Under the pieces are notes generated by a model. It was given only the letters and a program-made list of their open reading frames with translations, had not been told where the DNA came from and did no database searches. From positions 62,001 to 126,000 of the forward strand of contig NZ_JAOCAH010000013.1 of assembly GCF_029839275.1 (NCBI RefSeq): 64,000 bases of DNA, written 5' to 3'. Positions 37,001 to 45,400 of the stretch are shown piece after piece. The position numbers and the translations under genes are program-made. Within the stretch, counting starts at the first letter, position 1, and each line of letters opens with the position of its first letter. This DNA comes from Pseudomonas sp. GD03944. GTDB taxonomy: Bacteria > Pseudomonadota > Gammaproteobacteria > Pseudomonadales > Pseudomonadaceae.

Positions 37001-37709
37001 CGCCCTTGTCGGCCTTGGTCGTGGCGGCCAGGGTGACGGCATCCACGTCGTTGCGACCGGCGACGATGTTCAGGTGGTTGGCATGGATGCCGGCATTGAT
37101 CCTGGCGCTACGGGTGATCAGGTCGAACTGATCGATGTTATCGGCGTTGAGTCCAGCGCCTTCGATGGCGATATCGCCACCCTCGACAGCGAAACGATCA
37201 AGGCGGCCGTTTTCAATCACCGGAATGCCGGTGCTCAGGGTCGCGCGCGGGGTGTTGATGAAGCCACAGCCATCGCAAGTGATGCCATGGGGATTGGCGA
37301 CGATAACGTGGGCGGCCTGCCCGGCCACCTCGGTGTACCCTTTGAGCTGGCTGCGGTTGCTGCCAGTGACCTCGTTGAGGATGACGCCCGCTGCACGCCC
37401 CTGCAGATTCGGGTTGCCGATGATCAGCCCGCCCTGCTGGGTACTTTGCAACCGCTCGGTGGCATTGTTGAGGATCAGGCCCTGCTGGCCGACGTTGTAG
37501 TCGGTGAATTTGTTGTGCGAAAGCCCACCTCCACTGGGCGTGGCAATGTTCACGATCGGCACGCCGTTAGCGGCCTGATCCAGACGCGTGTTACCGCCCG
37601 CCTGGGCATCGACGGTCAGTTGTGCGGCCGTGGCAACGATAGGATTGAGGAACATCACCCCGGCAAGAATCAGCGCGATGTTCTGGAAAAGCGGGCTGCG
37701 AACGTCCAT
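28059..37709 (-). CDS. cdiA: CdiA contact-dependent inhibition effector with ParB/sulfiredoxin-like toxin domain
   Basis: 3216 aa filamentous haemagglutinin-type exoprotein. Signal peptide NIALILAGVMFLNPIVATAA, two-partner-secretion domain (about 30-290) with NPHGI at residue 139 followed by CDGC, then about 1,300 residues of short FHA repeats (LDNRGGxL, VDNSxxGxI), a less repetitive part near 1,500-2,300, and a Gly/Ala-rich hydrophobic stretch near 2,540-2,650 (FHA C-terminal region). The variable C-terminus begins around AYNRQLHPDE (about 2,830), where base composition drops, and contains ANPYHPDWQRYSG. The last ~105 residues are ParB/Srx-like: RDEISGAHVKRLTKDMKANG, NVDGKLIILDGHHRVQAASK. 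ParB-type tails are predicted nucleases or nucleotide-using enzymes in polymorphic toxins. The ATG 37709 has GGAG nine bases upstream and heads the signal peptide. Confidence 0.92.
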   Translation of the reverse strand: MDVRSPLFQNIALILAGVMFLNPIVATAAQLTVDAQAGGNTRLDQAANGVPIVNIATPSGGGLSHNKFTDYNVGQQGLILNNATERLQSTQQGGLIIGNPNLQGRAAGVILNEVTGSNRSQLKGYTEVAGQAAHVIVANPHGITCDGCGFINTPRATLSTGIPVIENGRLDRFAVEGGDIAIEGAGLNADNIDQFDLITRSARINAGIHANHLNIVAGRNDVDAVTLAATTKADKGGDKPLLAIDSSALGGMYAGAIRLVGTEAGVGVKLAGDMAASAGDIRIDANGHLSLARTAASENLSVAGRSVELSGPAYAAGNVVIESVDRLSNQKSLAAAGSITAEAGSIDNSGIVEAGVATDNSRNTLGDVSLKGGTLRNTGRVLASRDLQVQARHSLDNQGGALGGQAATRVQADTLDNRGGRILARDEIQVHTRHLDNADSGLVSAGRAVTLHTETLANREGEVSSQGKLRIVGDEVDNRKGRLVGEQGASVDASRLRNTQGLVASSARLEVRAGSLDNSAQGTLTSQGVLAVQVDGLLDNSADGTLIGNSRLSMQAAQVDNRGGRLLATDDLSLGAGRVDNSGRGVIDSSGAAHVDVTYLDNRDAGLLSAGTRLSLSAERVDNATQGRIVGKGDLSLRVGELYQQGGELASLGVLSVQGDRLDNGRGGRVAAGEAIDLSVDSVDNRGGEISSTNRVGIVSATLDNSEGGIITSGRELDVQVHELDNRASGTLSAGTTLRLDSTTLNNTQAGLLASGAGMELTSEALHNGGGQILAEAHLKAQLGVLGNQNGVLRTRDGLRLEAMSVDNQGGLITSGATLDLTANTLDSSNKGEVSAKGDLYLRLAELIQRQGALIGEAGVALDMRDGLLDNRGGLVSAVGPLNIDNLRALDNRQGGEVFSSQSYRLTASTLDNRDQGRLISADTLGLEAEVLRNSEGGLISGWQGLDIEGGQLDNSAKGTLSSKDGTLNVTLSGQLDNHGEGALVSRGDQHLVAADLNNRDGGIVSSQGALDLALTGQLDNRDAALISAQGELRLQARDTNNQAGQVVAGQALHVRGTSLDNTAGVLSSGAALNLALQGNLLNAGQGQLASVGPLRIDASHIDNRGGKLASQGLLTLFATSLDNADGGSLLARQALAIRLAAGLDNRRDGLIYSQTDGLDVEARSVLNDGGALQSEGDLSVRADTDLSSQQGRMVSVGGDMHLRAANLDNQRGILDSAAGNLQLDIVGLVDNRDGTVQGRSLGVTSADFDNADGHFSALVGDSRIQVQAFNNRNGGLYAEGALELRADSMVNTNGQVSARDIDVSLGGALNNQGGLIESTSQMLLRATSLDNQGGRLRSLGNAGATRFDIEVLNNRDGLIETANANLLLQVGTLDNLDGRIRHLGSGTFGLTTAQVLAAGGSLVTGGALDVSAATWVNSSLLQAARLVLNVGHFTQTATGQLLASDAFSGSGDTWVNHGVLASDGDLRVTLSGGYSGEGRLTSLGDLSLRAADVAMSQNARISAGGLADISSSGRLGNQGILTSVGDLSLAATQLDNRGTVGGSAGLRITTPHLSNESGLLFSGADMTLQVGDFVNYQADVYSLGNLDILGQVPGSPANLVDNNSGTLESTGDLRIQAATLRNQRDHFATEQQRVSGNINVYWDDFCDGRGCEWYFTSVERFEDVALDGSTSAAAHIGAGGDLNVSGSMFDNRYSTVSAGGDIGIDTDVFNNIGAGGGEERHLRSGVYTRDRGIYHTFIHQANLFNQYNNPASPNYAPTTLSRDQVIRSAPGGYFEQSSYVVPVSGSAVASAIVQAAGAVNITAREQLNNSVLRSATAYVGDISRHVDTSVVASAAPLLAITTQLPPDLAHKQVNPLTLPGFSLPTGQNGLFRINQLAGQAAVASTAGDYTDLRLPAVVNPGQEMTLPGGVGSDQSSRPTRATVPLAINGLQGVERPAIPGRHHRYLIETNPALTELGRFLNSDYMLGQLGYDPDQVQKRLGDGLYEQRLIREAIIARTGQRFVAGRNSDEAMFRHLMDNAIASKDALDLSLGVSLSPAQVAALTHDIVWMEEQEVLGEKVLVPVLYLAQAEGRLMANGALIQGRDMTLISGNDLNNSGTLRASNNLTAKAANVDNRGLIEAGNRLELLAEGSIRNAAGGIIAGRDVSLSARAGDIINERSITTVSGGDRGYQYRADVVTAASRIEAANDLALGAGRDIRSQGSVIQAGGDGRLAAGRDVQITSQREEDSYSYQRRRETGNQYQVVQHASELQAGGDLAISAGRDLGIVASRVQATSDINFQAAGDLVVAAAANESHDESYRKHAGKKTQRIETSVSQQQAEVGAGGSLIAVAGADMELVASDLRSGDDAFLYAGEQLALLSAQNSDYYLYDMKKKGRWGSRKTQRDEVTTIRNVGTSITSGGDLTLVSEGDQRYQRARLDSGNDLTLNSGGAITFEAVKDLDQESHEKSKSSLAWTSAKGKGTTDETVLQSQLIAQGDLVIKAVDGLNIDIKQVDQQTVGQTIDAMVKADPGLAWLKEMEQRGDVDWMRVKEVHDSFKYSHSGLGGAAMIVTAIIVTYLTAGVASGIVAGATNAAAGSTMAAASAATATTAATSAGLGNIMASAVLTSAASGAAISTINNRGDLGAVLKDVTSSDSLKGYATTAVTAGFTAGVLDSAFGVTGDNVNRITKGFDLSKPADLAKFGSYLGVQGGVQAAAQTALQGGSLGDNLRSALTNQVQHLLQAGAFNAVGDFAGGKWVDGIQLDDGSPGKVALHAVVGGLLSEATGGDFKTGALVGGANELLIEQLSGAIKGNKNLELAVSQLIGVAAASATGGDMAKAVELAKNATAYNRQLHPDEIKFASDDERVKRYAAQAGISEEAAREELLRSAAAMVDRGWNEALSISDGNTPRATSFLRAELSQSQSGLFQVTLAEYNNERLGLKELFSDRDALNTLVRDVALVDPLAYKTDPKFFQEALNAKGLGSQDGFGNAIEGAISGPSKAAIWLMGAANCPSCALTDIQGAWDAVTDLPEELSYRAYLDNLHIMQGKGASVVQLNASSTTALGIDVGLSVSPVLGGKAMAGTLLKNAGPKVAAEVPKLASLSKVTDEMRANPYHPDWQRYSGSEPKAVGADVVSGGAQAVHPKSLIGRQGRDEISGAHVKRLTKDMKANGYDANYPIDAANVDGKLIILDGHHRVQAASKAGVQNVPVNVHNVTREQADQLMREAAEVRARD

Positions 37710-37734
37710 GTGAAGAGCTCCGTTACGCGTCGAA

Positions 37735-39432
37735 TTAGAAGAAGGCATCCAGGCGGACATACACAGGCCGCTCACGCTCGGTGACGGCATCAGGGCGGTC
37801 CAGGGAATGAGCGAAGTTGATAGCGGCGGCGAGGTGCTTACCCCGGGCGCTCAGCTCGACGGCATTGCCGGAGAGGCGGCCCCGCAGGTCAGGGTTATAG
37901 CGTCCGCCCTCGATCACGCCGAGGTCGTAGGCGAAGGCCACGCCGTACTCCTGCACGAAGGGTTGCAAGGGCTGCCAGGTCACCGCGCGGCGCCAGCGCA
38001 ACTGGTTACGCCAGTAGCCGCCGCTGTCGCCGGAGAGTGACTGGTCCTTGAAGCCGCGCACCGAACTCAGGCCGCCGATGCTGATGCGCTGCGCGCTGAA
38101 CAGCACGTCTTCGCTCTTCTGCCCGTTGAGCAGGCTGTCGAAGCTGAAGGACTCGCCCCACAGCTGAAACGGCTGCAGGTAACTGAGGGTCAGGCTGTAC
38201 TTGTTGTAGCGGGCGACGGGTTGGCCGCCTTGGGGATTGCCCGCGCCCTGGGCGTCGAAATTGCCGATGCCCTGCTGCCAGCCAATGTCGGCGTTGACGA
38301 AGGCGGTGCCGATACGCCGCCCGTGGTTGAAGCCCAGTTGCGCCTCCGACAGGCGCTGGCTCGACACGTCGATGCGGTTACCGAGGATGAAGTTGTTGGT
38401 GCGCAGGTGGCTGACGCCGGTATTGATCGCGGTCTTGCTCAGGCTGTCGCGGTGCAGCACCCGCTCGGCACGCAGCGCGTGGGTCTTGCTGTCACCATCG
38501 AGTTCGAAGGCGAAGCCGTTGGCCTGGTTGAGGGTGCGGTAGTAGCTCTGGCTGTAGCTGTAGTTGAAGCTCCACCAGCCATAGGGAACGCTGTAGCTGA
38601 GGCTCTGGTTGTGGGAGTGACGGCGGCTGTCGCTGAGCGCATCACGCCCGGCCCGCAGGCTCAACTGATCGGCCAGCCCCAGCGGGCTGTCCCAGTCCAG
38701 GCCAAGGCCCCACTGCTGCTCGCCGGTGCTGCGCTGGCCATCGTTGTGCCGATTGAGGCTGGCGCGCCAGGGCTTGCTGCGCTGACCCTGGAGTTGCACG
38801 CGGCTGCCGCCCACCTCCGCGCCGGGCACCAGCTCCAGTTGTGCCTGGCGCGACGGCAGGCGATTGAGCTGCTCGACCAGTTGCTCCAGCTCACGCAGGT
38901 TGAGCACTTCGCCGGTCTGCCCGGGAAAGCCCATGCCCAGCTCCCGCTCACTGGCCAGCTCGGACGCGTCCAGCCCTTCCAGCCGGCCGTCGACCACGAT
39001 CACGCTCAGGGTGCCGCTGGAGAGGTCCTGCTGGGGCAAGTAGGCCCGGGTGGTGACATAGCCCCGCCCGACATAGTGATTGGTGATGGCCTTGAGCACC
39101 TGGTTCAGTTGCCCGACGCCCAGGCATTCGCCCGCGAAGGGCTGCAGGATCGAGGCTTTGTCCGCCTCGCTGAGCAGCGAGGCGCCCTGAAGGCTGATCT
39201 GCTGGATATCGAAGCAGCGCTCATCGGTCGGCGCCGGCGTTTCCGTGAGGACGGGCGCATCACCGGGCAGTTGGCGCAGTTCTTCGAGGCGGCGCTCCTG
39301 CTCGTGCAGCAGGCGCTCCTGGCGCTCGCGGACAAGGTCACGGTCAGCCGGCGTCTGACCGTTCACAGCAGCGGGCAGAAGGTGAAGCGCGAGCAGCAGG
39401 GGGAGAGATTGGAAAATGCAGCGAAGAGACAT
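37735..39432 (-). CDS. cdiB: CdiB two-partner-secretion outer-membrane transporter
   Basis: Exports CdiA. 565 aa: signal peptide (LPLLLALHLLPAAVNGQ), an N-terminal plug-helix-like stretch rich in Arg/Glu (RERQERLLHEQERRLEELRQ), two POTRA domains (CFDIQQISLQGASLLSEADK; LSVIVVDGRLEGLDASE, to about 250), and a 16-strand-type barrel containing GGLSSVRGFKDQSLSGDSG, the VRGY/F lid-lock motif, and ending YVRLDAFF with terminal Phe. The stop is 25 bases before cdiA, so the two are one transcript. Only loosely similar in sequence to the other TpsB-type gene at 8124. Confidence 0.94.
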   Translation of the reverse strand: MSLRCIFQSLPLLLALHLLPAAVNGQTPADRDLVRERQERLLHEQERRLEELRQLPGDAPVLTETPAPTDERCFDIQQISLQGASLLSEADKASILQPFAGECLGVGQLNQVLKAITNHYVGRGYVTTRAYLPQQDLSSGTLSVIVVDGRLEGLDASELASERELGMGFPGQTGEVLNLRELEQLVEQLNRLPSRQAQLELVPGAEVGGSRVQLQGQRSKPWRASLNRHNDGQRSTGEQQWGLGLDWDSPLGLADQLSLRAGRDALSDSRRHSHNQSLSYSVPYGWWSFNYSYSQSYYRTLNQANGFAFELDGDSKTHALRAERVLHRDSLSKTAINTGVSHLRTNNFILGNRIDVSSQRLSEAQLGFNHGRRIGTAFVNADIGWQQGIGNFDAQGAGNPQGGQPVARYNKYSLTLSYLQPFQLWGESFSFDSLLNGQKSEDVLFSAQRISIGGLSSVRGFKDQSLSGDSGGYWRNQLRWRRAVTWQPLQPFVQEYGVAFAYDLGVIEGGRYNPDLRGRLSGNAVELSARGKHLAAAINFAHSLDRPDAVTERERPVYVRLDAFF

Positions 39433-39654
39433 GCCTTCAATCCTTGAGAGCGCCGGATAAACGGCGCAGATTGGAGCGCACCTCTCACAACCAGATAAAT
39501 CAGAGCTGTCTTAGATTTGTCGGCACTGCGCTGAATCCTGAAAAATGGCGTGCCCATGCCGGTACGAGCCACCGCAAAGGGTCGCAATTCGCACAAGCAG
39601 TGCATTGGATATCAGCGATCCGTCGAATGGCTTGGGTATCACAGAGCCATTGGC
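39433..39654. promoter_or_regulatory. Intergenic region upstream of cdiBA
   Basis: 222 bases between the cdiB start and the pbpC stop. Somewhat AT-richer than both neighbours (ATAAATCAGAGC, TTAGATTTGTCGG). It must hold the cdiBAI promoter reading leftward, but I cannot pick -10/-35 boxes reliably. No hairpin terminator is obvious for pbpC. Confidence 0.4.
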
Positions 39655-41991
39655 TCACTGCCCCACACTGAACTCCAGGCGCGCCGTCTGCCCGCCTTCA
39701 TCCAGCACGCTCAGTTGATAGCGCCCCGTACGCGGGAAGGGCTGGCTGAAGAGTTCGTCCGCGGCGGTTTCGGCCACGGGCTGGCCGTCGACGAACCACC
39801 AGCGGCGCCCGCTGCCGCCCAGGGCGGAGAGGCGCAGGCGCAACGGCTCGGCGCTGCCCGCCGGGCGTTGCAACTGGTCGCCCTGGCGCACGCCGACGAT
39901 CGACAGCGGCGCGGCGGCGGGCTCGCGTTGCGGGGGGCAGGAGGGGTCGGCCGCCGGAAGGCGCGCGCCCCGTCGCTCACGTCGCGGCAGCCAGGGCTCG
40001 AGCGGTGCTGGCCACAGGGCCACGGTCTGGGGTTGAGCGCCAGGACAGCCTGGGGCGACACGCAGCCCCTGCTCGTTGAGCCAGATGTTGGCTTGCAGAC
40101 CCTGCCCCAGGGGCTGGTCCAGAGCCTGCAGGGTCGGCGGCGTGGTGCCGTCCAGGGTCCAGGCGAAACGCTGACGGCGGCAATTGGGATCGCGGCTATC
40201 CAGCGGTTGGCCCAGCGGCCAGCAGATCGCGGCCACGCCAACCTCCGCCGGCTGCGGGTCTGCCGGCAGCCCGACGCCGCGCTGGCTATCACGGTTGGCC
40301 AGCAGGTCGTGCACTTGCAGGAGCAGCGGCGCCGCCGAGGCCAGACCGAACTGGTCGGGCACCGGCGTGCCGTCCGGCCTGCCGATCCACACGCCGATGA
40401 CGTAGCGCGGTGCCACGCCGATGGCCCAGGCATCGCGAAAGCCATAACTGGTGCCGGTCTTCCAGGCCAGGCTCGGGCGTTGCACCAGTTGCGCCCGCGG
40501 GTCGCGGTCCGGGCGCGCCTGGCCGCTGAGGATGCGTCGCACGATCCAGGCCGATCCTGGCGACAGCAGGCGCCGTTCCTGCAATTGGTCCTGGGGCCGA
40601 AAACGCAGGCGCGCGGCCTTGCCACCGCGGGCGAACGCGCTGTAACCGCTCACCAGTTCTTCCAGGCGGCTGCCGGCCCCACCGAGGATCAACGCCAGGT
40701 TCGGTTCGGCCAGCGGCGGCAATGCCAGCGGCACCCCGGCACTGCGCAACTCGCCGGCGAAGCGTTTCGGCCCGTAGGCTTCCAGCAATTGCACCGCCGG
40801 CAGGTTGAGCGAGCGGGCCAGGGCTTCGCTGGCCGATACGGCGCCGCTGAACCCGGCGGCGAAGTTGCCCGGCCGGTAGTCGCCGTAACGGCGGGGCACG
40901 TCCTGCAGCAGGGATTCGGAATGGATCAGGCCGCTGTCCAGGGCCATGCCGTAGAGGAAGGGTTTCAGGGTCGAGCCCGGCGAACGCTGGGCACGCACCA
41001 TGTCGACATGGCCGAAGCGTCGCACGTCACTGATGTCCACCGACCCGAGGTAGGCACGTACGGCCATGCTCGGCTGCTCCACCACCAGGATCGCCGCCGA
41101 GGTGCGCTCGGGCAGGCGGGCGCGCCAGCCCATCAGCAAGTCTTCCAGGCGCCGCTGCAACGCAGCATCCAGGGTGGTGCGGATCAGCGGTGGGCTGCCG
41201 GGGGTGTTCAGCCGCCGTGCCAGCAACGGCGCCAGGCGTGGCTCCTGACGGGGCGCCAGCAGCACCGGTTCTTCCAAGGCATCGTCGATGGCCGCTTGTG
41301 GCCAGACGCCAAAGCTGCCCAGGCGCTGCAACACCTTGTCCCGGGCCAGCTGCGCACGCTCCGGGTGACGGTCCGGGCGCAGGCGACTCGGTGCCTGGGG
41401 CAGTACGGCGAGCAAGGCCGCTTCGGCCCGGGTCAGTTGGCTCGGCGGCTTGCCGAGGTAGGCCCAGCTGGCTGCCGCGACGCCTTGCAAGGTACCGCCA
41501 AAGGGCGCGCGGTTGAGGTAGAGGGCGAGGATCTCGTCCTTGGACAGGTGCCACTCCAACTGCAGGGTGCGCCACAACTGCTTGAGCTTGCCGGGGTAGC
41601 TGCGCGCATGGGGGTCGAGCAACCGCGCCACCTGCATCGACAGGGTGCTGCCACCGGACACCACGCGCCCACCGCCGAGGTTCTGCCAGGCCGCCCGGCC
41701 CAGCGCCAGCGGGTTGACCCCGGGGTGCTGGTAGAACCAGCGGTCTTCGTAGGTCAGCAGGGCGTCCAGGTAATAGGGCGACACCTCGTCCGGGCTGATC
41801 GGGTAGCGCCACACGCCGTCGCGGTCGGCGAAGCGCCACAGCGGCGTGCCGTCTTCGGCGAGCACCACCCGGGCCAGGTCATCCTCGGGCAATGGCAGCG
41901 GAAACAGCCAGTCCGCCAGCCACAGCGTCAGAAGCAGAGCCAGCGGTGCAGAGAGCCAGCGCCAGACGCGTCGACGCATCCACTTACACAT
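39655..41991 (-). CDS. pbpC: Penicillin-binding protein 1C (bifunctional peptidoglycan synthase)
   Basis: 778 aa. N-terminal anchor (LSAPLALLLTLWLADWLFPL), glycosyltransferase-51 domain (LLTYEDRWFYQHPGVNPLAL, GGSTLSMQVARLL, KLKQLWRTLQLEWHLSKDEI), transpeptidase domain with catalytic SPGSTLKPFLYG (SxxK; about residue 355), SLNLP (SxN-like) and KTGTS (about 490), and the C-terminal BiPBP_C domain usual in PBP1C. It makes and cross-links glycan strands at the periplasmic face. The ATG 41991 begins MCKWMRRRVWRW. In E. coli pbpC follows the alpha-2-macroglobulin gene directly; here 460 bases and an opposite-strand gene lie between them. Confidence 0.95.
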   Translation of the reverse strand: MCKWMRRRVWRWLSAPLALLLTLWLADWLFPLPLPEDDLARVVLAEDGTPLWRFADRDGVWRYPISPDEVSPYYLDALLTYEDRWFYQHPGVNPLALGRAAWQNLGGGRVVSGGSTLSMQVARLLDPHARSYPGKLKQLWRTLQLEWHLSKDEILALYLNRAPFGGTLQGVAAASWAYLGKPPSQLTRAEAALLAVLPQAPSRLRPDRHPERAQLARDKVLQRLGSFGVWPQAAIDDALEEPVLLAPRQEPRLAPLLARRLNTPGSPPLIRTTLDAALQRRLEDLLMGWRARLPERTSAAILVVEQPSMAVRAYLGSVDISDVRRFGHVDMVRAQRSPGSTLKPFLYGMALDSGLIHSESLLQDVPRRYGDYRPGNFAAGFSGAVSASEALARSLNLPAVQLLEAYGPKRFAGELRSAGVPLALPPLAEPNLALILGGAGSRLEELVSGYSAFARGGKAARLRFRPQDQLQERRLLSPGSAWIVRRILSGQARPDRDPRAQLVQRPSLAWKTGTSYGFRDAWAIGVAPRYVIGVWIGRPDGTPVPDQFGLASAAPLLLQVHDLLANRDSQRGVGLPADPQPAEVGVAAICWPLGQPLDSRDPNCRRQRFAWTLDGTTPPTLQALDQPLGQGLQANIWLNEQGLRVAPGCPGAQPQTVALWPAPLEPWLPRRERRGARLPAADPSCPPQREPAAAPLSIVGVRQGDQLQRPAGSAEPLRLRLSALGGSGRRWWFVDGQPVAETAADELFSQPFPRTGRYQLSVLDEGGQTARLEFSVGQ

Positions 41992-42141
41992 GGCAAGGCC
42001 CTGTCACTGACGGGCGCCGTGACATCGTGAGGCCATCAGGGAACTCAACGGCCTGCGCCATAGCCCAATACAACAGCCATTCCGGCAATCCGCTGGCACG
42101 TCGCCCTGCCAATCGTGGCCGGGCTCACAGGATCATTGAAC

Positions 42142-42435
42142 ATGTATGTAGAAGGTTTCTTCGAGTCGCTTGGCCAGGCATTTGGCGCGTTCATCCGGTT
42201 TATCGTCGAGAGCTTGAGCGGCTTTTTCAGCGTGTTGGGGAATGCGGTCAGCAGCTTCATCGATGGCATGGCCAGCACCCTGGGCGTCACCCCGTCGCTG
42301 CTGAGCATTGCCGTGCTGGTGATCGGCCTGTTGTTGCTGTATGCCGCCCTGCGGGCGTTTCTGCGGGGCGGCATCATCAGCGGGATCATCTGGCTGCTGC
42401 TCGGGCTGTGGCTGCTCAGCGGGTTGATTCACTGA
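42142..42435 (+). CDS. Small hydrophobic membrane protein between a2m and pbpC
   Basis: 97 aa. N-terminal amphipathic half (YVEGFFESLGQAFGAFIRFI; VLGNAVSSFIDGMASTLGV) then two closely spaced membrane helices (LLSIAVLVIGLLLLYAALRA; GIISGIIWLLLGLWLLSGLI). The ATG at 42142 follows GGATCATTGAAC; no strong ribosome-binding site. It is on the strand opposite to both neighbours and converges with the alpha-2-macroglobulin gene (stops 16 bases apart). No family recognised; the composition is clearly protein-like. Confidence 0.65.
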   Translation: MYVEGFFESLGQAFGAFIRFIVESLSGFFSVLGNAVSSFIDGMASTLGVTPSLLSIAVLVIGLLLLYAALRAFLRGGIISGIIWLLLGLWLLSGLIH

Positions 42436-42451
42436 GCAGCCGTTCGCTCGA

Positions 42452-45400
42452 TCAGCGCGGCTTGACCACCAGGCGCCCGGGCGTCGAGCCCAGGGCCTGC
42501 CAGTTCGGCCGGTACATGGATTCCACCTGGGGTGGCGGCACGCGGTAGCTGCCCGGGGTCACCGCCCTGGCCAGGTACAGCAGGTGGGTGGTGTCGTAGC
42601 CGTTCACGTCCACCGCTGCCACGTAGCGATCACCGCGGAATTCCTGGTGCTTGATCGTGGCATTCTGCATCGAACGGCGCCATTCCTTCACGCTGCTGCT
42701 GGCGTCGTCCAGGCTTGCCGCGCTCTGGGCAAGGTTCTGGTTTTCCAGCTCCAGGCCGGCGGGCAGGAGGTCGACCACCAGGGCATCCGGCACCCGCTGA
42801 CGAGCGGAGATGGCCAGGTGCACCAGCACCAGCTCACCGCTTTCCAGCGCTTCCAGGTTCAGCGGCTCGCCATCCATGCCCAGGTACTGGCGATAGATTT
42901 CCAGGTTCTCGCCCCCAGCCGCCGGCGCCCTGGACGGGTAGCCCGACAGGGTCAGTTGCTGGTACAGCGTCGCCTCGCCGGCATTGCTCAGGGTCAGCGG
43001 ATTGGCCAGGTCGTTGCCGTCCAGCTTGATGCCGGACTGCGCGTTGCTCAGTTCGAAGGCGAACGCGCCGCTTTGCAGCGCGGCCTTCCAGTCAGGCTCG
43101 GGCTTGGTCAGCAGGTTGCGACCGGCCAGGTACAGCGAGTTGCGCTCCTGGGTCGACAGCCATTGCTGGCCGGCCACTTCGTCCGCTAGGTTGAACAGGC
43201 GTTCTTCACGACGACCGGCCGCCAGGTCGTGCTCTTCCAGCAGCGCCAGGATCAGCGCCTGGTCGCGCAGCGGGCTGCCGTAGTCGGCCAGCCAGCGCTC
43301 GCTGTCGCGGCCACGGGCCAGGCCCGCCGCCAGGGCTTCGTCGGCCCGAGGCTGGTCGCCCATCTTCTGCAGCGCCACCGCCAGGTGCACCAGCGGCAGG
43401 CCGGACAGTGCATCGGCACGGCGCTCATGCAGGCTGCGCAGCGCACCGAGCGGCGCCTGCTGGCTGCGCGCCAACACGTAGCCGGCGTAGGCCTGCACGG
43501 CAAAGCGACTGTGGTTGGCGTTATCGCTGTAGCTGACCTCGATGAGGTTGCGCTCCTGCAGGTAGCGCATCAGGCGTTCGTTGGCCTTTTTCAGCGCCTC
43601 TTCCGGTACGCCGAAACCACGCTCGCGGGCCCGCAGGAGGAAGTCGGTGACGTAGGCAGTCAGCCAGTACTCTTCCTCGCTGTCGGCGCCCCACAGGCCG
43701 AAGCCGCCGTTGTAGCGCTGCATGCTCAGCAGGCGCTCGATGCCCAGCTCGATGGCGCGCTTGCGCTGCTCGTCCGGCTCGCCTTCCAGGCCGAGCTTCT
43801 TCAGCGCTGCGGCATCGGCGTAGAGCGACGGGTACAGGCCGCTGGTGGTCTGCTCCAGGCAGCCATAGGGATAGGCCTTGAGCGCACGAATCTGCTCGCC
43901 CAGGTTGAGCGGCGGACGGCTGGAGAGCGACAGCCGCGCCTCCAGGCCGGCCGGCTCGAAGGCGGGCAAGGCATCGGCCGGCAGGGTCCAGGGTTCGCCC
44001 TTGAGCACCGCGCGGAAATGCTTGAGCTGCGCCGGGTAGGCCGGGCGCACGCCCACTGTCCATTCGCGACTGAAGGCCGGCAGGTTCTCGCCGGGCAGCG
44101 ACAGGCCGTTGACCGTGACGCTGAAACGGCCCTGGCCATAACCGCCCAGCGCCCGCACCGGAATCCGCAGGGTGGTGCGTTCGCCGTCGCCCAGGCTGAT
44201 CGATTTTGCCGCCGCATCGCCCGGCTGCAGCAGACTCATCTGCCCCTCGGCCTGCAGCTGCACGTCCAGTTTCTGCGCGGCGCCCGACAGGTTGCTGAGG
44301 TCCAGTGCCAGGGTGGTTTCATCGCCACCGGCGAGGAAGCGCGGCGTCGACAGCTCGGCGATCAGCGGCGCGGCCACCACCGTCTTGGCCTCGGCCATGC
44401 CGTAGCGCTCATCGGTCCAGGCCTGAGCCATCAGGCGCAGCTCGCCGTTGAAGTCGGGAATGTCCAGGCTGACTTCGCCTTCGCCCTGGGCATTCAGGCG
44501 CACGGGCTGGCTTTGCAGGGCGACGATCAGCACGCTGGTGTCGGGGCGCTTGCCACCGGCCGCCAGTTCCGCGTCACCACCGAACGCCAGTTTCGCCGTA
44601 CGGCCCTGGCCGGCTTCGATCAGTTGTCCGTAGACGTCCAGGTGGTCCGCGCCGTAGGCCTTGCGCCCGAACAGGCTGGCGAACGGGTCCGGGGTGGCGT
44701 AGCTGGTGATGTTGAGGATGCCGACATCCACCGCCGCCAGCAGCACGTTGACGTGCTCCGGCACGCTGCCATCGGCGTTGCGCGCCTGCACCTTGATGCT
44801 CAGCGGCTGCTTGGGCCGCATCTTCTCCGGCGCTTGCAGGGTCAGGGCCAGCTTGCGCGGGGCACGGTCCAGCGGCAGGTGCAGCAGGCCGACCGCGCGC
44901 TTCGGCGTGGCGTTGTTCTTGCGCTCGCCCGGGCGAACCACCAGGGCGCTGACGTACAGGTCGTGGCGCGCCCAGTCCTTGGCGATCGGGATGTCGAATG
45001 CCTTGCCTTCGGCTGGCACCTCGATCTCTTGCCACCACAACGGCCCCTCGCTGGACTCCACCAGCAGGTAGCCCTTGCCCGCCGCCGGCGGGGTCACGGT
45101 GACCTTGGCGGTGTCGCCGTCGGCATAGGCCGGCTTGTCCAGCGCCAGCTTGACCTGGTCCGGGCGCACGGCGCCGCCTTCAGCGTTGTCCTGCCAGCGG
45201 TAGCCGGCCCAGAAGCGCAGGCTGCTGAGCATGCCGGTCTCGGCGTCGATCACTTCGATGCGATAGGGGCCCCACTCCACCGGGAAGCTGACCTTGGTGG
45301 TGCCGCCGGCGGCGACGCTGAGGGTTTCTTCGTTGAGGGTCAGGTATTTCTCGTTGTAGTGGTGGCTCCAGCCATCGCTTTCGGAGAAGTTCCAGTAGTA

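Noticed and set aside
39550..42030. Long antisense frame over pbpC
   Set aside because: Same reason: shadow of pbpC, whose SxxK and KTGTS motifs are on the minus strand.
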